From CAZWEZ01 sp964632795 (lineage in GTDB: Bacteria > Pseudomonadota > Alphaproteobacteria > Rhodospirillales > 2-02-FULL-58-16), in NCBI GenBank assembly GCA_964632795.1, contig CAZWEZ010000058.1, forward strand, positions 1-22,705: a stretch of DNA of 22,705 nucleotides, in the 5' to 3' direction. The notes under the pieces are model-generated. The model was not told where the DNA came from. It did no database searches and saw nothing but the letters and a program-made list of their open reading frames with translations. Shown here one piece after another: positions 8,857 to 15,488 of this stretch; position 1 is the stretch's first letter, and every line of letters starts with the position of its first letter. The position numbers were made by a program, and so were the translations under genes.

Positions 8857-9672
8857 TCAACCCTTCACCGCGCCCGCCGCCAGCCCGGCGACGATGCGCC
8901 GCTGGAAGACGAGGACCAGGGCGACGAGAGGCAGGGTCACGGTGACCGAGGCGGCCATGATGTTGCCCCAGGGCAGCTCGTAGCCGCTGGCGCCGGTGAT
9001 CAGGGCGATGGCCACCGGTACCGTGCGGACGTGATTGGAGAGGGTGAAGGTGAGGGCGAAGAGGAACTCGTTCCAGGCGGCGATGAAGGCGAGGAGACCG
9101 GTCGCCACCAGGGCCGGTCCCATGAGGGGGAGGAAAACCCGGACCACCACCTGGGCCGGGCTCGCCCCGTCGACGAGGGCGGCCTCCTCGAGTTCCACCG
9201 GCAGCTCGCGCATGAAGGTGGTCAGCACCCAGACGGTGAAGGGGAGGGTGAAGATCAAATACGAGAGCACCAGCGCCCCGAGCCCGTTGTAGAGGCCGAG
9301 CGCCCGGACCAGTTCGAAGAGCCCGGACAACACCGCCACCGGCGGGAACATCGACACCCCGAGCACCGTCAGCAGCAACAGCCCCCGGCCGCGGAAACGG
9401 ACCCGGGCGAGCGCGTACGCCGCCCACACGGCGAGGCCCAGCGACAGGGCGACCGTGGCCGCCGCCACCAGGGCCGAGTTGAGGATGTTGCGCCCGAAGG
9501 GCTGCTCGCGGAAGACGGCCAGGTAGTTGTCCCAGGCCGGCGTGAAGGGAAACAGCCGGGGATCGAAGAGGGCGCTCCCCGTCTTCAGCGAGGTGAGGGC
9601 GGCATAGACGAAGGGGAACACCGACCACGCCACCAGGGCTGCCACCAGCAGCCAGAAGAGAGCCCGCCTCAC
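8857..9672 (-). CDS. thuG: Sugar ABC transporter permease, MalG type
   Basis: A 271-residue inner-membrane permease with about six hydrophobic helices, beginning with a GTG at 9672 that overlaps the upstream permease stop as GTGA. The first helix is ALFWLLVAALVAWSVFPFVY. The EAA loop, which docks on the ATPase, reads EEAALVDGASPAQVVVRVFL (about residues 164-183) and is followed by LPLMGP. Length and the short N-terminus are those of MalG-type subunits. The reading frame remains open far upstream of the GTG, but that stretch lies over the other permease gene and lacks membrane character. It should pair with the MalF-type partner to form the trehalose/maltose-like channel. Confidence 0.88.
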   Translation of the reverse strand: MRRALFWLLVAALVAWSVFPFVYAALTSLKTGSALFDPRLFPFTPAWDNYLAVFREQPFGRNILNSALVAAATVALSLGLAVWAAYALARVRFRGRGLLLLTVLGVSMFPPVAVLSGLFELVRALGLYNGLGALVLSYLIFTLPFTVWVLTTFMRELPVELEEAALVDGASPAQVVVRVFLPLMGPALVATGLLAFIAAWNEFLFALTFTLSNHVRTVPVAIALITGASGYELPWGNIMAASVTVTLPLVALVLVFQRRIVAGLAAGAVKG

Positions 9673-10571
9673 CGTCCGCTCCTCCCCTCCAAATCCAGCC
9701 GCCCGGCCGTCACCGTCACCACCGTGAGGACGGCGATGATGAGGAAGAGGAGCATCGAGGCGGCCGAGCCCACTCCCACCTCCTGGAAGTCGATCAGTTG
9801 CTGGCGGGCGTAGACCGACATGGACATGGTGGCCTCGGCGTTGCTGGTGAGGACATAGATGAGATCGAAGACGCGCAGCGAATCGAGGCCGCGGAAGACC
9901 ACCGCCACGACCACCGCCGGGCGGATCAGGGGCAGGGTGACGCGCCACAGGACGGTGAGCGGACCGACGCCGTCGATGCGCGCCGCCTCGTAGCACTCGC
10001 CCGGCACCATCTGCAGGGCCGCCAGGATCAGCAGCGCCATGAAGGGCGTCGTCTTCCACACGTCGACGACGATCACCGCCCACATGGCGAGGTCGGGGTC
10101 CGCCGTCCAGGCCAGGGGTTCGGCGATCAGGCCCAGTCCCAGGAGCCCCTCGTTGACCACCCCGAACTGGTCGTTGAGCATCCACGCCCACATCTTGGCC
10201 GAGACGATGGTGGGGATCGCCCAGGGGATGAGCACCGCCGCCCGCACCAAACCCCGGCCGCGGAAGGGCGCGTGCAGCAGCAGGGCGACGGCGAGGCCGA
10301 GAACGGTCTCGGCGCCCACCGAAACGACCGTGAACCAGAGGGTGTTCCACACCGCCCGCCACCACACCGGATCCCCGGCCAGGAGAACGAAGTTGGCGAG
10401 ACCGACGAAACGGGCTCCGCCCAGGTCGTCGAGGCGGGCGTCGGTGAGTCCGAACCACAGGGTGCGGAGCAGCGGCCAACCGGCGACCAGGGCCAGCACC
10501 GCCAGCATCGGCGAGAGAAACAGCCACGCCTCCCCGAGCCGTCGGCGCCGGAGGGTCGAGGGCGTCGCCAT
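9669..10571 (-). CDS. thuF: Sugar ABC transporter permease, MalF type
   Basis: A 300-residue permease with about six membrane helices (EAWLFLSPMLAVLALVAGWP is the first). The EAA loop EAARIDGVGPLTVLWRVTLP (about 205-224) is canonical for the family. The N-terminus is basic (MATPSTLRRRRLG), as expected for a cytoplasmic start. It starts 5 bases after the binding-protein stop and overlaps thuG by 4 bases, so the operon is tightly coupled. By family knowledge it forms half of the transmembrane channel for a di- or oligosaccharide. Confidence 0.88.
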   Translation of the reverse strand: MATPSTLRRRRLGEAWLFLSPMLAVLALVAGWPLLRTLWFGLTDARLDDLGGARFVGLANFVLLAGDPVWWRAVWNTLWFTVVSVGAETVLGLAVALLLHAPFRGRGLVRAAVLIPWAIPTIVSAKMWAWMLNDQFGVVNEGLLGLGLIAEPLAWTADPDLAMWAVIVVDVWKTTPFMALLILAALQMVPGECYEAARIDGVGPLTVLWRVTLPLIRPAVVVAVVFRGLDSLRVFDLIYVLTSNAEATMSMSVYARQQLIDFQEVGVGSAASMLLFLIIAVLTVVTVTAGRLDLEGRSGR

Positions 10572-10576
10572 CGCCC

Positions 10577-11845
10577 CTACCAGCGCCCGCCGCCGCTCAG
10601 GCGTTCGAGTTTCGCTTCGAGGGCCGCCAAGTTGGCCGCTGCGTCGCCGTTCCCCGACAAGGTGGCATGGACGGCGTTCCAGAAGTCGCTGCTCACCCGG
10701 TTGTAGCGGCCGGCGGTGACCTTCGAGGGCCGCGCTACGGCGTTGACGAAGATCGCATAGAGGCTGCCCATGAACGGATTCGCCTCGAGCACGTCGGAAT
10801 CCTTATAGAGGGTGGTGATCGTCGGGTGGTAGGCGCCGACGATGGCGCGGCGCTTCTGTTCGGCGGCGCCCGTCAGGTAGAGGACCAGGGAGACCGCTAC
10901 GTCCGGGTTGCGTGAGTACTTGGAGACGGCCAACTGCCAGCCCCCGAGCGTCCCGGTGTTCTTGCCCCCCGCGCCCCCTTTGGGGAGGGCGGCGACGCCG
11001 ATCCTGCCGCGCACCGGGCTGTCGGCGCCGTTGCCCAGCGCCCAGGCGTAGGGCCAGTTGCGCATGAAGACGGCGTTTCCCGACTGGAAGACGCCGCGCG
11101 CCTCCTCCTCCTGGTAGTTGAGCACTCCCTTGGGGCTGATGGTGCCCACCCACGAGGCGGCGAGGTCGAGGGCCCGCGCCGCGCGCGGGTTGTTGACGGT
11201 GACCTTGCCGGAATCGTCGACGATGGTGCCGCCGCCGAACGAGTCGATCCACTCGAGGGCGTCGCAGGTAAGGCCCTCGTAGGCCCGGCCCTGCCAGACG
11301 AAGCCCCACATCTTGGCGTTCCCCGCCTCCCGCTCGGCCTCCTGGATGCGTTTCGCCGTGACGGTCAGTTCTTCCCAGGTGGTCGGCACCGGGGCGCCGT
11401 ACTTCTCCAACAGGTCCTTGCGGTAATAGAGGAGTCCGACGTCGGTGAACCAGGGCATGGCGACGACGCGGCCGGCGACCGTGTTGTTGGCGACGATGGG
11501 CTGGAAGTGGGCGGCCAGGGTCGCGTCCTCCACCCGGGAGGCGAGGTCGAGCAGGTGGCGGCCCAGGATGCCGGGCCAGATGACGTCGATCTGGAAGACA
11601 TCGATGTCGGCGGCCTCGGCGGCGAGGAGCTGCTGATAGAGGGCCAGACGTTCCGAAGCCGAATTGGGGGTCGAGACGACACGCACCGAGTTGCCGCTTT
11701 CCCGGGCCCAGGCCTCGGCTCCCTCGGTACAGATCTTCAACTCGCGACCGACGGCACCGCACGAAATCGAGACTTCGACGGCAAAGGCCGGGCGGATGAT
11801 GGAGAGCACCGCAGCCAGCGCGGCGACGACGAAGACAGTTCGCAT
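10577..11845 (-). CDS. thuE: Sugar-binding periplasmic protein, trehalose/maltose (ThuE) type
   Basis: A 422-residue family-1 solute-binding protein. The ATG at 11845 has an excellent AAGGAGG site and begins a Sec signal peptide (MRTVFVVAALAAVLSIIRPA, cleavage after AFA near residue 22). Mature sequence includes SISCGAVGRELKICTEGAEA, VVSTPNSASERLALYQQLLA and DIDVFQIDVIWPGIL, which I recognise as the ThuE trehalose/maltose-binding group. Later MPWFTDVGLLYYRKDLLEKY and a Trp-rich GGWQLAVSKYS patch are typical sugar-cleft elements. The unit order E-F-G-K matches thuEFGK, but no thuAB oxidation genes or regulator adjoin here. The sugar is therefore a family-based guess. Confidence 0.85.
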   Translation of the reverse strand: MRTVFVVAALAAVLSIIRPAFAVEVSISCGAVGRELKICTEGAEAWARESGNSVRVVSTPNSASERLALYQQLLAAEAADIDVFQIDVIWPGILGRHLLDLASRVEDATLAAHFQPIVANNTVAGRVVAMPWFTDVGLLYYRKDLLEKYGAPVPTTWEELTVTAKRIQEAEREAGNAKMWGFVWQGRAYEGLTCDALEWIDSFGGGTIVDDSGKVTVNNPRAARALDLAASWVGTISPKGVLNYQEEEARGVFQSGNAVFMRNWPYAWALGNGADSPVRGRIGVAALPKGGAGGKNTGTLGGWQLAVSKYSRNPDVAVSLVLYLTGAAEQKRRAIVGAYHPTITTLYKDSDVLEANPFMGSLYAIFVNAVARPSKVTAGRYNRVSSDFWNAVHATLSGNGDAAANLAALEAKLERLSGGGRW

Positions 11846-11908
11846 GACTTCCTCCTTGGCTCCGGCCTCCAGTGTCCCACAAAAGGCGCCGGAGTCGAAG
11901 CCGCGAAC

Positions 11909-12004
11909 GCGTCGGCGAGCTAGGACCCGCCGCCAGGTGTTCCGCTTGCGATAGATGGTGGCGGCGCCGATGCCGAGGTGGTGGGCGGCCATAAAACGGG
12001 ACTC
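11909..12004 (-). pseudogene. Helix-turn-helix remnant next to an inserted repeat
   Basis: Translated on the reverse strand, this stretch reads MAAHHLGIGAATIYRKRNTW followed by basic residues. That is close to the HTH of Fis/NtrC-type regulators (AA-x-x-LGI-x-x-x-TLYRKL) or of resolvases. There is no stop where one would expect the end, and upstream codons run straight into the inverted repeat beginning near 12022, so the gene's body is missing. Probably a broken regulator or recombinase end; the match is short and could be chance. Confidence 0.25.
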
Positions 12005-12021
12005 CGGGCGCCTTGACGGGT

Positions 12022-12202
12022 GCGTAATACCACCGGCCATAATCACTGACTCTTCCAGCCATCCTTCGACACGCCGCTTGCGCGGCTGCTCAGGATGAGG
12101 ATGTTGTTGAAATCAAAGGAAAAACCTCATCCTGAGCAGCGAGCGAAGCTCGCGTGTCGAAGGATGCCCACAGGTCAATAATAATGCCGGCTGGTATAAC
12201 CC
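12022..12202. repeat. Nested inverted repeat, MITE-like
   Basis: The inner element 12060-12166 has a 15-bp outer stem (CATCCTTCGACACGC with GCGTGTCGAAGGATG) and a 16-bp inner stem (GCTGCTCAGGATGAGG with its complement) around a 24-base loop. Each arm holds a further small hairpin between these stems. This is the sort of dispersed palindrome common in alphaproteobacterial genomes. It is framed by a second, imperfect inverted repeat, 12022-12051 and 12173-12202, matching at 21 of 30 positions and sharing ATACCA and TGAC. No open frame of note is inside. Confidence 0.75.
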
Positions 12203-12291
12203 ACGACCTCATGTACGCATTTCGTTGTCCGCTCCGACCCTCACAGCCGACTCTCTTGTGGCTGGGCATTTTGGGCCGTTCCTGAGCCGAT

Positions 12292-12307
12292 CAGTGCCCC
12301 TTGGTAT
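12292..12307 (-). repeat. Left copy of inverted ATACCAAGGGGCACTG 16-mer
   Basis: Exact 16-base match, in opposite orientation, to 13219-13234. The pair brackets the two-helix membrane-protein gene. Flanking bases differ immediately beyond the match. Confidence 0.75.
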
Positions 12308-12338
12308 AAATCCGATTGCCCGGCGCGGCGATCGCCGG

Positions 12339-12878
12339 TCAGGAGATGGGGGGAGGCCGGCCCCGGTTCCATCGCCGCACCCCGACGCCGACCAACGCCA
12401 ACGCGACCGAGATGCCGAGGAGCCAGTAACCGCCTTCGACCATCGAGCGGTCGATCCTGATCCGCCACTCGATGACTTCGGCGTGGGAGACCGAAGTTTC
12501 CTCGATCGGGTAGTTGTACGGGTTGTGCTCCCGGATCTGCCAGATCACCATCGGCCGGCCGGACCCCATCTCGGCCCCGTCGACCCAGACGTCGATCGCC
12601 ACCGCGGTGCGATCGCGGACGAGGAAGTACTTGGGATGGGTCGAAGGGTAACGGAACTCGCCGTCCATCCCCTTGAGGGTGAAATAGGTGGAGGCGAGTC
12701 CCGGCATCATCGCCCCGGCCCTGGTGTTGAAAATGTCGTCCCTGACAACGACGCTGGCGATCTCGCCGCTGACCTTGACCAGGTCGCTCTCGGCGGGGTA
12801 GTCCGATGGCCACCAGAAGACGACGAACATCACGGCCAACACACCGCCGAGGCCCGACAGGAAAAAATACGGCCACAC
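12339..12878 (-). CDS. Unrecognised two-helix membrane protein
   Basis: About 179 residues if read from the GTG at 12878. A hydrophobic helix near residues 4-23 (PYFFLSGLGGVLAVMFVVFW), a ~125-residue polar domain and a second helix near 150-170 (YWLLGISVALALVGVGV) suggest an extracytoplasmic domain held at both ends. The polar part has many beta-prone stretches (VSGEIASVVVRDD, VAIDVWVDGAE, VIEWRIRIDRSM). I do not recognise the family. The start is uncertain: no good ribosome site precedes the GTG, and the frame remains open upstream with arginine-rich codons but no ATG. Codon use is GC-rich like true genes here. It stands alone between the repeat zone and the family-5 binding protein, bracketed by the inverted 16-mers. 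Confidence 0.6.
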   Translation of the reverse strand: MWPYFFLSGLGGVLAVMFVVFWWPSDYPAESDLVKVSGEIASVVVRDDIFNTRAGAMMPGLASTYFTLKGMDGEFRYPSTHPKYFLVRDRTAVAIDVWVDGAEMGSGRPMVIWQIREHNPYNYPIEETSVSHAEVIEWRIRIDRSMVEGGYWLLGISVALALVGVGVRRWNRGRPPPIS

Positions 12879-13374
12879 CTGAAACCGGCCGAGACGCCTC
12901 CGCCTTGGGGTCCGATCAACCAGTGAACCAACATTCCCCAGATGACATTCAACTTCGTGGAAATTCTACCACTGTCCCAGCGCCATGGGAATTGCATCCT
13001 CTTTGCAGCCATCCGATGGCATGATTTTGGTAATCGGCCCGCGATTGGAAGGCCATCCGGTCACTTTTCTCGCCATCCAGACGCACCTCTCGTGTCGATT
13101 TCCCCTCGCCGTCAATTTCCTCGGCCTATGCCGGAGCGGGTCTTCGTCGTAGATCATCAATCAGGCTCAGGATTTTCCGGAATAGGTCTCTCGATACTGC
13201 CACCTCGGCCGGTATGTCATACCAAGGGGCACTGGCCGGGCTTTCGATCGTCAAATCAGCCCGATCAAGAGCGGACCACAGCCTATCGTGACAGCTCAGG
13301 ACCGGAATCGCGATCGGATGCCCATTGTGCTCCCATTGTCGGCGATTGGGAGGAGCCATCTGGGGAATCCCTGT
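12879..13374. other. Intergenic region, 496 bases, no convincing gene
   Basis: Short open frames exist on both strands (for example a 77-codon one at 13126-13359, reverse), but none has a ribosome site, a known motif or the codon bias of neighbouring genes, and that one runs through the 16-mer repeat at 13219. Base composition is less GC-rich than in the genes. Probably decayed sequence around a repeat copy. Confidence 0.5.
13219..13234 (+). repeat. Right copy of inverted ATACCAAGGGGCACTG 16-mer
   Basis: Exact match to the reverse complement of 12292-12307. A related ATACCAAGGGGC string is at 7703-7714. Confidence 0.75.
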
Positions 13375-14970
13375 TTAAGCGAACCACCAGCGCTCCATCC
13401 CCTTGTTGCCGTCCAGAGTCCAGTTGGCCGCCATCGGGCCGTGCTGGACGTTGGTGCGCATGGCGAAGACGTAGCTGTTGAACATGGGAGTAATGCCGCC
13501 GCCTTCGTTGCTGACGATGCGCTGCATCTCGACGTACATCTCGCGCCGCTTGGCATCGTCGAGTTCGGCGCGCGCCGCGACCAGTAGCTCGTCGAAGCGC
13601 GGATGCTTCCAGAACGATTCGTTCCAGGGCGCAGTCCCGGCGTAAACGGTCGAGAGCATCATGTCCTCGGTCAGCCGCCCGTCCCAGTAGCTCATGCACC
13701 AGGGTTTCTTCATCCAGATGGACTCCCAGTACCCATCGTTTGGCTCGCGGATGACGTTGATCTCGATCCCGGCCTCCCTCGCGTGTTCCTTGTAAATCAC
13801 CGCGGCGTCGACCGCGCCGTTGAACGCCGCGTCGGCCGCGCTGAGGTCCACCTTGAGGCTCGAGAGGCCGGCCTGCTTGAGGTGCCACCTGGCCTTGTCG
13901 GGGTCGTACACGCGCTGCGGCAGCTCGTCCTCGGTCGCGTGATAGCGGTACGCAAGGCCGATGGGATGGTCGTTGCCGACCGACCCGTGACCGCGCAGGA
14001 TGGTCTGCAGCATCTTCTCGCGGTCAAGGGCTAGCTTCAGCGCCATGCGCACGTGGTTGTCGTCGAATGGCGGCGTGTCGGTGCGCATCGGCACGGTGTA
14101 GTGCGCCCCACCGCTGGTTTCCTCGAGCCGGATATCCGGGTTGAGCGCGAGCCGGTCCGCGGTCTTGAGTTCGACCCGCGATATCGCATCGACTTCGTTG
14201 GTGGTCAGCGCATTGGTCCGCGCGGCAGGGTCGATGATGGCAAGAACCTCGGCCCCGTCGAAGTGCGCCCGGCCTTCCTTCCAATAGTTCGGATTGCGCT
14301 TGAGCCTTGCGAGCACTCCGGGTTCGTAGCTTTCGAGGATGTAACCGCCGGTGCCGGTGCCCGACTCCCATTCGACGCCGCCGTCCTTGGCCGGCAAGAT
14401 CGCAATGTGGTAGTCGCTGACGATGTACGGGAAGTCGGCGTTGCCTTCGCGCAACGAGAAGACGACCGTATTCTTGCCGTCGGCCTTGATCTCGACGACC
14501 GGATCGAGGATGACCTTGGCCGGCGAGATCGTGTCCTCGCCGCGGTGATGGTTGAACGAAGCCACGACGTCGGCGGCGTCCATCGTCTTGCCGTTGTGGA
14601 ACTCGATCCCCTTGCGCAGCTTGAAGGTCCACGTCACCGCGTCGTCCGAGGCGTCCCAACTCTCGCAAAGCTCGGGCGCCAATTCGCCGGTATTGCTGAC
14701 CTCGGTGAGGTAATTGTGCAGGCCATAGCCGACGAACAGCGTGTAGTTGGTTCCATAGGTCGCCGGGTCGAGCGAATCGGTCGTCGAGCCTTCCCCGAGG
14801 GCGACCCGCAACGTGCCGCCCCGCTTGGGCGTCGCGGCCCGAAGCGCCTTGCCCGCCATGGTCGTGGCGAGCGCCGTCGTCGCGCCGAACGCCACCGCCC
14901 GGCCGATGAACTCGCGCCGCGAGATCCTTCCAAGCTCCAAAAGCTTGGCGTAGTAATCGAGCTTTTTCAT
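13375..14970 (-). CDS. Tat-exported family-5 (peptide/nickel type) ABC substrate-binding protein
   Basis: A 531-residue protein starting at the ATG at 14970, preceded by GGGAGG; the frame extends to 15099 but without a better site. Residues 17-23 carry the twin-arginine motif SRREFIG followed by a hydrophobic stretch ending ALRA, so it should be exported folded by the Tat system. The mature part has the family-5 hallmarks: KRGGTLRVALGEG, LAPELCESWDASDDAVTWTF, KLRKGIEFHNGKTMDAADVV, GTGGYILESYEPG and PDKARWHLKQAG. Family members bind oligopeptides, opines, glycosides or small amines. No permease or ATPase of the matching Dpp/Opp type is present nearby, so it either uses a remote transporter or serves the divergent methyltransferase's pathway. 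Substrate unknown. Confidence 0.88.
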   Translation of the reverse strand: MKKLDYYAKLLELGRISRREFIGRAVAFGATTALATTMAGKALRAATPKRGGTLRVALGEGSTTDSLDPATYGTNYTLFVGYGLHNYLTEVSNTGELAPELCESWDASDDAVTWTFKLRKGIEFHNGKTMDAADVVASFNHHRGEDTISPAKVILDPVVEIKADGKNTVVFSLREGNADFPYIVSDYHIAILPAKDGGVEWESGTGTGGYILESYEPGVLARLKRNPNYWKEGRAHFDGAEVLAIIDPAARTNALTTNEVDAISRVELKTADRLALNPDIRLEETSGGAHYTVPMRTDTPPFDDNHVRMALKLALDREKMLQTILRGHGSVGNDHPIGLAYRYHATEDELPQRVYDPDKARWHLKQAGLSSLKVDLSAADAAFNGAVDAAVIYKEHAREAGIEINVIREPNDGYWESIWMKKPWCMSYWDGRLTEDMMLSTVYAGTAPWNESFWKHPRFDELLVAARAELDDAKRREMYVEMQRIVSNEGGGITPMFNSYVFAMRTNVQHGPMAANWTLDGNKGMERWWFA

Positions 14971-15090
14971 GACGTTCCTCCCTTGTTTACCATCGCCCAT
15001 TCGCGTGGCCCGATCTGCGTTGCGATCTGCGTGCCACCGCTCTCGGTGAGGAGTAAACCGATCGTATGGGTACCCTCCCGCTATCAAGAT

Positions 15091-15120
15091 ACTATACAAT
15101 ATACATTATCTCGATTACAA
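15091..15120 (-). promoter_or_regulatory. Candidate promoter of the family-5 binding-protein gene
   Basis: On the reverse strand TTGTAA (15120-15115) and TATAGT (15096-15091) are 18 bases apart, a normal sigma-70 layout, placing the start near 15083. The left TACAATATACA box lies over the spacer and -10, as a repressor site would. Confidence 0.45.
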
Positions 15121-15394
15121 TAGCTAAACGGCGGCACATTATCGCGAGTGGGTGTTTAAAAATTTGTCAAAAACTTCAAGTGGTTATCGAATTTTGTCAA
15201 GCGCCATGGAACATTACGAAGAGTGTGAATCTGTTGTATATTGTAGAACATGTGCAACATTGGAACGGATTGGTCGCGAGACGGTCGGCGGTCGAAGGTC
15301 GCGCAATGCCGGATGGCCAATACCAATCGCTCGAAACATGGAACTCACCGCAAGACCCGCCATGACCAAAGATCGACTGGAAGGAGAGACCGTC

Positions 15395-15421
15395 ATGCGA
15401 TCGAGATTAAAACCGCCTTGA
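15395..15421 (+). other. Eight-codon open frame with strong ribosome site
   Basis: ATG at 15395 follows AAGGAGAG (about eight bases away) and encodes MRSRLKPP before TGA. It lies 67 bases before the methyltransferase start. It could be a leader peptide or the remaining start of a lost gene. Confidence 0.25.
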
Positions 15422-15488
15422 CAGAAAAAGCCTCATATAAGCGGTTGCGGTCTGTGGTATTGGGGAATGTCGGCCCATAGGTGAAGAC

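Larger units (their letters stand above)
14971..15488. promoter_or_regulatory. Divergent AT-rich control region
   Basis: This 518-base gap separates the binding-protein gene (reverse) from the methyltransferase gene (forward) and is clearly richer in A/T than its surroundings. It holds a candidate reverse promoter, an inverted pair of TACAATATACA boxes (15095-15105; complement at 15235-15245), a direct pair of TTTGTCAA boxes (15163-15170 and 15193-15200) and a very short open frame with a strong ribosome site (15395-15421). No long gene is seen. Confidence 0.65.

Noticed and set aside
12060..12166. Rho-independent terminator for thuE-side or neighbouring genes
   Set aside because: Neither stem is followed by a T-run and the sequence is of the dispersed palindrome type.
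13126..13359. 77-codon reverse frame upstream of nothing recognisable
   Set aside because: No ribosome site, no family motif, and it reads through a 16-base repeat copy.
15418..15441. TTGACA and TATAAG as the promoter of the MttB-like gene
   Set aside because: The boxes look good alone, but the spacer is only 12 bases, too short for sigma-70.
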